Of a DNA stretch of 10,985 nt, positions 6,737 through 10,985 are shown piece after piece; the first letter of the stretch is position 1; each line of letters opens with the position of its first letter. The DNA comes from CALWRM01 sp050309765 (lineage in GTDB: Bacteria > Bacillota > Clostridia > Christensenellales > UBA1750). The stretch is taken from contig JBNRMU010000111.1 of the NCBI GenBank assembly GCA_050309765.1, positions 1 to 10,985 on the forward strand, given 5' to 3'. The notes under the pieces were generated by a model. That model was not told the origin of the DNA and did not search any database. It saw only the letters and a list, made by a program, of their open reading frames with translations. Position numbers and translations under genes: made by a program.

Positions 6737-7855
6737 TCACAGATGCGCGCCGCTGAGCATCAGCACGGACACAAACACAAAAAACACCGCAAGGCACACC
6801 AGTAGGCAGATAAGCAGCGTCTGCAGGGCGGAGGCAAAGCCTTCCAAAGCGTCGGTAAGCCGGTTTTTGCCCAACGGCTGCAAAAGGGCCGCGCACAGCC
6901 TGTACCCGCAAAGCACGGCAAAGATGGATCCCGCGGGCTTGATCAGGCACAAAAGCAGTGATACCAGCCCCGCCGCGCCCACGGCGTTTTTCACGATCAG
7001 CGCGCAGCCGGCCAGCGTCTCCACCGAGTCCTTGAACAGGCCGCCGATGACAGGTACCAGGTTATCCACCGTATACTTTGCCGTGCGCACCACGACCGCG
7101 TCGAACCCACTCGCACCCATCCCCTTGGCCGCAAGCAGGCCCAAAAAGGCCGTAAAGCTGAAACCCAGTATCCAATGGCAGGCGCTTCTCAAACAGCCGA
7201 TCAGATACGACAGATGCTTTTCGCCGCTCATGCAGCTGATGAGAGTGAGCACGCACAGCATGCGGACCAGCGGCAGCAGCAGCGACAGCGTCAACTGTGT
7301 GCTCAATGCGCTCACGGAAAGCAGCAGCGGCTCCATCGCCGCGGTTGCGGCGGCGCCGCCCGCAGCGCCGAGCAGGACCAGCATGGTGGGCAGGACGCAC
7401 TGCGCCACCGCATTCAGGGACGAAACACAGTCCTGTCCCTTTTGCACCAGGCGCATAAAGTCCGTCGCCAGCGGCAGAGCCGCGCAGAGGAACAGCACCA
7501 GCGCGGCGATATCCCCCTGCGCATCCTCGCCCGCAAATGTGCCGTGCAGGCGCGCAAGCACGCCCATGAGCAGACAGATGGCGCAGGAGCGGATCAAAAG
7601 CGGCAGGCTGAAGGAAAGTTCGCTGAAAAAGGCCTCCCGGGCGATTCGCAAAACCTCCTGTGCATCAAAGGAGAAATCGCCGCCGGCATACCGCTCAAGG
7701 TGCTCGCGCAGGCGGTATTGCGGCAGCTCCTGCTGCCAGGCACTCAACTCCAAACGCGAAAGCAGTTCCTGCGCCGGCTGCTGCAGCTCCGTCTCGCAAA
7801 ACGCCGCCTGCGGCAAAAGGAGCAGGAGCAGCAGCAACAGCCACGCCCGCTTCAT
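6737..7855 (-). CDS. spoIIIAE: Stage III sporulation protein AE (SpoIIIAE)
   Basis: SpoIIIAE is the large polytopic membrane protein of the SpoIIIA complex in the mother-cell (outer forespore) membrane, proposed as part of the export or channel core. Seen in 372 residues: a signal-peptide-like start with nine consecutive leucines (MKRAWLLLLLLLLLPQAAFC), a soluble region to about residue 80, then multiple hydrophobic segments through to the C-terminus. Family-like stretches include ISCMSGEKHLSYLIGCLRSA, AAKGMGASGFDAVVVRTAKYTVDNLVPVIGGLFKDS and KPAGSIFAVLCGYRLCAALLQPLG. Length is close to the usual 380-400. The ATG overlaps the spoIIIAD stop by four bases (ATGA), a sign of coupled translation, and spoIIIAF starts six bases after its stop. 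Confidence 0.96.
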   Translation of the reverse strand: MKRAWLLLLLLLLLPQAAFCETELQQPAQELLSRLELSAWQQELPQYRLREHLERYAGGDFSFDAQEVLRIAREAFFSELSFSLPLLIRSCAICLLMGVLARLHGTFAGEDAQGDIAALVLFLCAALPLATDFMRLVQKGQDCVSSLNAVAQCVLPTMLVLLGAAGGAAATAAMEPLLLSVSALSTQLTLSLLLPLVRMLCVLTLISCMSGEKHLSYLIGCLRSACHWILGFSFTAFLGLLAAKGMGASGFDAVVVRTAKYTVDNLVPVIGGLFKDSVETLAGCALIVKNAVGAAGLVSLLLCLIKPAGSIFAVLCGYRLCAALLQPLGKNRLTDALEGFASALQTLLICLLVCLAVFFVFVSVLMLSGAHL

Positions 7856-8241
7856 GCAAGCAGCTCCAATGCCGAGGTGAACAGGGTCATGATCAGCGGC
7901 ACAGCCAGCGCCAGTATGGAAAGCTTGCCGGCCAACGCGGCCTTTTGCGCCAGGGCGCCTTCGCCGGCGTCGCGGCAGATCTGGGCGGCAAATTCGCTGA
8001 TAAGGGCGATGCCGGTCACCTTAAAGGCAAGGGCCAGCGTTTCCTCCTGCAGGCCTGCGCCCGTGAACAATTCGCGCAGCTGCCGCACCAGCGGCTGCAG
8101 CCGCATCAATATCCACAAAAGCACGGCAGCGGAAAAGGCGATGGCCGTCAGGCTTGCCAGGTCGCTGCGGTTCTGGTTTTTCAGCGTCAAAAGCAGCACG
8201 CAGACGGCAAGGCACAGGCCCAGGACCTTGAGCGTTTCCAA
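7852..8241 (-). CDS. spoIIIAD: Stage III sporulation protein AD (SpoIIIAD)
   Basis: This small integral membrane component of the SpoIIIA complex is 129 residues; Bacillus subtilis SpoIIIAD is about 133. Seen: an N-terminal membrane segment (LKVLGLCLAVCVLLLTL), a second (SLTAIAFSAAVLLWILM), an amphipathic stretch, the family-typical ALAFKVTGIALISEFAAQICRDAGEGALAQKAALAGKLSIL (about 73-113), and a C-terminal hydrophobic segment. The start is TTG at 8241; there is no in-frame ATG at the conserved N-terminus, and GGGGA lies 8 bases upstream. It begins 20 bases after spoIIIAC and overlaps spoIIIAE by 4 bases. Confidence 0.95.
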   Translation of the reverse strand: METLKVLGLCLAVCVLLLTLKNQNRSDLASLTAIAFSAAVLLWILMRLQPLVRQLRELFTGAGLQEETLALAFKVTGIALISEFAAQICRDAGEGALAQKAALAGKLSILALAVPLIMTLFTSALELLA

Positions 8242-8261
8242 AGAATGGTTCCCCGCTTTCT

Positions 8262-8459
8262 TCAGTACAGTTGAAACAGGGCCTTGACAGAGTCGAACAG
8301 CTTTGCCACCAGGTCTATGACCATGATGAGCACGATCACAAGCCCCGCCAGCGTCGCCAGCGTCGCCATATCCTCCCGACCCGCGCCCTTGAGCACCTGG
8401 TTGAGCACGGCAAGCAATATGCCGATGGCCGCAATGCGGAACACGAGGTCTATGTTCAA
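8262..8459 (-). CDS. spoIIIAC: Stage III sporulation protein AC (SpoIIIAC)
   Basis: SpoIIIAC is a two-helix membrane protein of the SpoIIIA complex. From TTG at 8459 the product is 65 residues, the normal family length, beginning (M)NIDLVFRIAAIGILLAVLNQVLK and continuing GREDMATLATLAGLVIVLIMVIDLVAKLFDSVKALFQLY, both highly characteristic. A longer frame could begin at GTG 8492, but that would add 11 residues (including DGGG) encoded by the ribosome-site region itself, so I prefer the TTG. GGAGGGGG at 8474-8467 precedes it at good distance. spoIIIAB ends 26 bases upstream. Confidence 0.94.
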   Translation of the reverse strand: MNIDLVFRIAAIGILLAVLNQVLKGAGREDMATLATLAGLVIVLIMVIDLVAKLFDSVKALFQLY

Positions 8460-8466
8460 GCCTCTT

Positions 8467-8474
8467 CCCCCTCC
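8467..8474 (-). promoter_or_regulatory. Ribosome binding site that fixes the spoIIIAC start
   Basis: GGAGGGGG on the minus strand, seven bases before the TTG at 8459. It lies inside the longer alternative frame that would start at 8492, and so supports the shorter TTG start that matches the family length. Confidence 0.75.
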
Positions 8475-8485
8475 GTCGGATTCGT

Positions 8486-8965
8486 TCAGCACAGCAGTAC
8501 GAGCGCCGCTGCGCCCAGAAGCAGTCCCAGCTTTTTGTGTATCGTCCCTTCTCTTTCCCGCGTCTTTTCCGCTTTTTGTTTAAGGCAGGTCAGTTCCTCG
8601 CGACACAGGCGAAAGCTTTCCCTCTCGCCCCTTTCCCGCCGTGCGACGGCCCGCTTCAGCCCGAGCAGCGCTGCCGCATCCTCGCGGATAAGGCCCAGCC
8701 TTTGGCAGGCGCTGCGCCAGCTTCTTTCCATGCCTATATCCTGTTCGGCACACAGGGCCGATAAAAAGGGGTTGCCGTCCGCCGCGTTTTCGACCGCGTC
8801 CTGCAAGGGCAGTTCCTGGGATAACAGCTGGAATTCCAGCAGACGCACGGCCTCCAGGCAGCTGTCCAGCCCCTTGCATCTTCTGCGCATGGCCGCATCC
8901 GAGAAAAAACCCAGGCAGGCAAAACAGCCCGCGCAGCATATGGCCAGGATCAGTCGCAGCGGCAT
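8486..8965 (-). CDS. spoIIIAB: Stage III sporulation protein AB (SpoIIIAB)
   Basis: SpoIIIAB is a mother-cell membrane protein related to the GspF-type platform proteins of type II secretion and type IV pili. It is thought to pair with the SpoIIIAA ATPase. Seen in 159 residues (about 170 in Bacillus): an N-terminal membrane segment (LILAICCAGCFACLGFF), a helical cytoplasmic domain with the family pattern LEAVRLLEFQLLSQELPLQDAVENAA (about 37-62), a charged helix around 105-140, and a short C-terminal hydrophobic segment (LGLLLGAAALVLLC). The ATG at 8965 has GGAGG seven bases upstream and overlaps the end of spoIIIAA by 16 bases. Confidence 0.95.
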   Translation of the reverse strand: MPLRLILAICCAGCFACLGFFSDAAMRRRCKGLDSCLEAVRLLEFQLLSQELPLQDAVENAADGNPFLSALCAEQDIGMERSWRSACQRLGLIREDAAALLGLKRAVARRERGERESFRLCREELTCLKQKAEKTREREGTIHKKLGLLLGAAALVLLC

Positions 8966-9843
8966 AGCTTTCCCTCCCGATCGTACACACCCAACACATG
9001 GCCGGGCGTGATGCCAAGCAGCACATAGCGTTCAAAGACGCCGCATTCCTTAAGCACGCGCAGCTGCGGCCGTCGCCAAAGCTCCTCAAGGCTTTTCGCA
9101 TGGGCGCTGGCCAGCACGCAAACGCCGCACCTGGCCGCTTCCATCAGCATATACAGATCCGCCGCGCCGCCGATCTCATCCGTGATCAGCACATCCGGCG
9201 CCATGGAGCGGAGCAAAAGCGGGATCGCCTCGGTCTTCGGGCAGCCCTCCAGCACGTCCGTGCAGGCGCCTATGCCAAGCTGAGGCTGCCCGCCGTGCAT
9301 GGCCGCGAGCTCGCCCCGTTCGTCCACAAGGGCCACCTGCAATCCGCTGTCGCCGAAGCGCTTTGCCACTTGGCGCAAAAGGGTGGTCTTGCCCATCCCC
9401 GGCGGGGAAATCACCAGCGTGCTTTTTGCGCGCCGACCGTCGAACAGAAAATCGGCCGCCTCCTCGCCGATGGAGACCTGCCGGGCAATGCGTATGTTCA
9501 TCGCCTGTATCTCCGCAAGGCGGGCGATCTTCCCTTCGCGCAGTACCGCGCGCCCGCAAAGGCCCACGCGGTGGCCACCCGGCAGGGTGAGATACCCTTG
9601 TGCCATCTGCGCTTCATAGGCATAAGGCGAGTGCCCGCAAAAGCCATCCAGCAGCTGCATAAGCTGCGCGGTCGTTGGACAAAACGGCCTGTCGCCGCCC
9701 GGGATCGCATCATACGGCCCCCGCACGCGCAGCGGCTGACCTGCGCGGATGCGCACTTCCCGCGCAGCGCACCTGACTCTTTCGGGTAAAGCCGCCAAAT
9801 GGGAGCGGAAAGGCTCGCAGCAGCACTTTATCACGCTTTGCAT
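8950..9843 (-). CDS. spoIIIAA: Stage III sporulation protein AA, ATPase (SpoIIIAA)
   Basis: SpoIIIAA is the cytoplasmic ATPase of the SpoIIIA complex, related to VirB11/PilT/GspE secretion ATPases. It is needed for late forespore (sigma-G) gene expression after engulfment. Seen in 297 residues: REVRIRAGQPLRVRG near residue 30, GYLTLPGGHRVGLCGRAV (about 83-100), Walker A PPGMGKTT (147-154), VDERGEL (173-179), Walker B-like DVLITDEIG (217-225), and the sensor-like SAHAKSLEEL (about 246-255). Length matches Bacillus (307). ATG at 9843 is chosen because GGAGG precedes it, though at a rather long 13 bases; an upstream in-frame ATG at 9876 has no ribosome site. First gene of the operon. It lies beyond a strong terminator and so needs its own promoter, expected to be sigma-E type; I do not see a convincing match. 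Confidence 0.96.
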   Translation of the reverse strand: MQSVIKCCCEPFRSHLAALPERVRCAAREVRIRAGQPLRVRGPYDAIPGGDRPFCPTTAQLMQLLDGFCGHSPYAYEAQMAQGYLTLPGGHRVGLCGRAVLREGKIARLAEIQAMNIRIARQVSIGEEAADFLFDGRRAKSTLVISPPGMGKTTLLRQVAKRFGDSGLQVALVDERGELAAMHGGQPQLGIGACTDVLEGCPKTEAIPLLLRSMAPDVLITDEIGGAADLYMLMEAARCGVCVLASAHAKSLEELWRRPQLRVLKECGVFERYVLLGITPGHVLGVYDREGKLCRCD

Positions 9844-9933
9844 ACTTTGGCCGACGCCTCCTTTTGTCCCATACATATGCAGGCGCGCAGGCGTTTCAGC
9901 ACGGCATGTCCCTACCCGGAGAAATTTTGTCCA

Positions 9934-9974
9934 TAAAAAGCCGCGGAACGGATCGTATGCATCCGTCCCGCGGC
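9934..9974 (-). terminator. Intrinsic terminator of the MBL-fold hydrolase gene
   Basis: On the minus strand, a 14-bp stem (9974-9961 with 9953-9940, one G-U pair, core GCCGCGG/CCGCGGC) closes a seven-base loop and is followed by TTTTT (9939-9935). It lies about 30 bases past the hydrolase stop and insulates spoIIIAA. The 161-base gap between the two genes otherwise holds only the spoIIIAA leader. Confidence 0.92.
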
Positions 9975-10004
9975 AAAACCGTTTGTGGTCTAAATTCTTT
10001 GTAC

Positions 10005-10715
10005 TCAGTACAGGAAGGCGGCCTTGTCTGCCTTATACAGCTTGCAGGGCATTTCGCGTTCCGGCGCCTCGCCCGTGAGCCTGCCGGCCAAAAGCTCTTT
10101 GGCGCCGTTTAGCATATACTCCACCTGCGCGGCGGGCACCGTCCCCTCGCCGTGGGACGGCAGCACGATGTCGAAGAAATCGCGCAGGCCCTGCAGCTTT
10201 TCCATGCTCTGCACAAAGGCGGGCAGGTTGCGCCCGGGGCCGAACATATACACCGCGCCGGACTGCACGCTGTCGCCGGAAATGAGAATTCGTCTGCTTC
10301 TGTCCAGCAGGGCAATGCTGCCTGGCGTGTGACCGGGGATGAGCACGACCTCAAAGCAGAACGCGCCGAAACAAAGCTTTTCACCCTCCCACAGGGCCTT
10401 GGCGGCGCAGCTGCGCTCCTTGCCATAGTAATAGCGATCCATCTCCGCCGGATGCATATAGGCCTCTTTGAACTGATGGTTGCAGCCCAGGTGGTCGCCG
10501 TCCGCATGGGTATTGACCAGGGTGATCCGACCCTTGGTCAGCGTTTCGACAAAGGCGCGCAGATCCCCCTTGCCAAAGCCGCTGTCGATCAGCAGCGCCT
10601 TATCGCCGCCGTCGATCAGAAAACTGCGCACGCCGCCCTCCTCGATGGCCCAAAGCCCCTCCACAGGCTGCCAGGCCTCGTAGACCCGATCTGCCGATAC
10701 TCTTTTCTGTTCCAT
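10005..10715 (-). CDS. Metallo-beta-lactamase-fold hydrolase
   Basis: This is a 236-residue cytosolic (no signal peptide) MBL-fold hydrolase, a broad group that includes glyoxalase II-like thioesterases, lactonases and others; the substrate cannot be told. Seen: a beta-strand start (GLWAIEEGGVRSFLIDGGDKALLIDSGFG, 20-48); the metal motif NTHADGDHLG with H70, D72, D74, H75; PGHTPGS with H129; GDS with D148; and PSHGEG with H188. The canonical HxHxDH motif therefore reads HxDxDH, a variant known in some subfamilies, and all other ligands are present. ATG at 10715 has AGGAGG seven bases upstream. It is a single-gene unit, ended by the terminator at 9934-9974, with a palindrome-rich control region upstream. 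Confidence 0.92.
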   Translation of the reverse strand: MEQKRVSADRVYEAWQPVEGLWAIEEGGVRSFLIDGGDKALLIDSGFGKGDLRAFVETLTKGRITLVNTHADGDHLGCNHQFKEAYMHPAEMDRYYYGKERSCAAKALWEGEKLCFGAFCFEVVLIPGHTPGSIALLDRSRRILISGDSVQSGAVYMFGPGRNLPAFVQSMEKLQGLRDFFDIVLPSHGEGTVPAAQVEYMLNGAKELLAGRLTGEAPEREMPCKLYKADKAAFLY

Positions 10716-10727
10716 GAAGCCGCCTCC

Positions 10728-10763
10728 TCAAAACAGATTGTTTTTATCGTGTTTTTTCCACAT
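10728..10763 (-). CDS. Possible 11-residue leader peptide upstream of the MBL hydrolase
   Basis: ATG at 10763 is preceded by AAAGGAGGG at an ideal five-base spacing. It encodes MWKKHDKNNLF and a TGA stop. The stop overlaps the ribosome site of the hydrolase gene (TGAGGAGG), and the hydrolase starts 12 bases later. This arrangement could couple translation of the two. The peptide is too short to judge by homology, and the purine-rich leader raises the chance of a fortuitous site. Confidence 0.35.
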   Translation of the reverse strand: MWKKHDKNNLF

Positions 10764-10904
10764 ATCTCCCTCCTTTTCCTTCCTTGTGCGTCCGTTTTTT
10801 TCAATTCTTCAAAGGCTTTTTGCGGCCTTTCCGGTAAGATTCATTTCTTTCAGCTCCAAACAATCGCGCTCGTCCGTTAAAGCCTGTGCAGCCTTAAAAG
10901 AATA

Positions 10905-10910
10905 ATTATA
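10905..10910 (-). promoter_or_regulatory. Candidate -10 element for the MBL hydrolase transcript
   Basis: A perfect TATAAT on the minus strand, about 190 bases upstream of the hydrolase start. No good -35 sits 16-18 bases upstream: the nearest TTGATT is only 13 bases away and is part of the palindrome at 10916-10929. The promoter would be weak, factor-dependent or repressed there. The leader from 10898 to 10716 holds the possible leader peptide and no other clear structure. Confidence 0.45.
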
Positions 10911-10915
10911 CGCAT

Positions 10916-10929
10916 TTGATATAAATCAA
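10916..10929. promoter_or_regulatory. Perfect Crp/Fnr-type palindrome (TTGAT-N4-ATCAA)
   Basis: TTGATATAAATCAA is a perfect match to the FNR-type consensus. It lies between the leftward TATAAT (10910-10905) and a rightward promoter (10941-10969). Its centre would be near -24 for the leftward start, overlapping the promoter, and near -53 for the rightward one. Which protein binds is unknown; a Crp/Fnr-family regulator is the obvious candidate. Confidence 0.55.
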
Positions 10930-10932
10930 GTC

Positions 10933-10950
10933 TTTACGTATAGACGTTAA
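10933..10950. repeat. Imperfect palindrome overlapping the rightward -35 element
   Basis: TTTACGT (10933-10939) and ACGTTAA (10944-10950) are inverted repeats matching at six of seven positions around a four-base centre. The right arm covers most of the -35 element of the rightward promoter, a position suited to a repressor or sensor-regulator operator. Confidence 0.4.
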
Positions 10951-10969
10951 TTTGCCATTGTGCTATACT
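10941..10969 (+). promoter_or_regulatory. Rightward sigma-A-type promoter for a gene beyond the window
   Basis: TAGACG (10941-10946, four of six) and TATACT (10964-10969, five of six) are 17 bases apart, with TGC directly before the -10 (extended -10). It points right, away from the hydrolase, so the region is probably a divergent promoter. The driven gene is outside the window. Confidence 0.6.
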
Positions 10970-10985
10970 TAATTCGTTACTGGGT

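Noticed and set aside
6558..6950. 130-codon minus-strand frame across the spoIIIAF slot
   Set aside because: Overlaps the end of spoIIIAE in another frame and shows no membrane segment; the 58-codon frame at 6554-6730 has the correct ribosome site and SpoIIIAF-like hairpin.
6618..8287. Two overlapping plus-strand frames of 420 and 370 codons
   Set aside because: Antisense to spoIIIAE, spoIIIAD and spoIIIAF; low-complexity Ser/Ala/Gln-rich translations typical of shadows.
9864..9876. Sigma-E-like -10 (CATATGTA) upstream of spoIIIAA
   Set aside because: Position is reasonable and a sigma-E promoter is expected from known operons, but no ATA-type -35 is found at the right spacing, so I do not list it.
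10616..10804. 62-codon minus-strand frame starting TTG before the MBL hydrolase
   Set aside because: Runs out of frame well into the hydrolase gene, has a poor start and no recognisable features.
10809..10844. Another 11-codon minus-strand frame (starting MNLTGKAAKSL) in the hydrolase leader
   Set aside because: Its ribosome site (GGAG) is weaker and there is no coupling to a following gene; likely chance.
1..10985. tRNA, rRNA, CRISPR arrays, insertion sequences, prophage or defence genes
   Set aside because: None seen on either strand; the space is filled by core minus-strand genes with short gaps, and no direct-repeat arrays or transposase motifs were found.

Overview
This window comes from a GC-rich (roughly 60% by eye) endospore-forming Firmicute, most likely a Clostridia-type organism. 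The evidence is a complete spoIIIAA-AH sporulation operon, strong GGAGG ribosome binding sites, intrinsic terminators with U tracts, and the Firmicute neighbourhood yerC-pcrA-ligA. I cannot name the species. Every gene inside the window lies on the minus strand, so the biological order runs from right to left. The long plus-strand open frames are antisense shadows of GC-rich genes.

Right edge (about 10716-10985): a regulatory region. A sigma-A-type promoter reads right, out of the window, and a perfect TATAAT reads left. Between them is a perfect Crp/Fnr-type palindrome (TTGAT-N4-ATCAA), with a second imperfect palindrome beside it. To the left come a possible 11-codon leader peptide and a metallo-beta-lactamase-fold hydrolase gene (10005-10715), closed by a strong intrinsic terminator (9934-9974).

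Middle (5594-9843): the spoIIIA operon, with short gaps or overlaps between all eight genes. Its products form the mother-cell part of the SpoIIIA-SpoIIQ channel between mother cell and engulfed forespore: the AA ATPase, AB-AE membrane proteins, and AF/AG/AH ring proteins. Two ring components are unusually small. SpoIIIAF is only 58 residues and ends after its membrane anchor, too short for standard ORF cut-offs. SpoIIIAG is 130 residues and lacks the long insertion that interrupts its ring-building domain in Bacillus. A U-tract terminator (5553-5577) follows spoIIIAH.

Left (1-5489): a promoter with consensus-like elements drives a fumarylacetoacetate-hydrolase-family gene. A second good promoter overlaps that gene's stop codon and feeds yerC (TrpR-like regulator), pcrA (UvrD-family helicase, with a roughly 40-residue insertion after Walker A) and ligA (NAD+-dependent DNA ligase, cut by the window's left edge). 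A 13-bp-arm dyad overlaps the -10 element and start region of the yerC promoter, and could be an operator or an RNA hairpin.

Most of the window is well-known core biology. The points that merit attention are the reduced SpoIIIAF/SpoIIIAG pair, the palindromes at the right edge, and the dyad at the yerC promoter.
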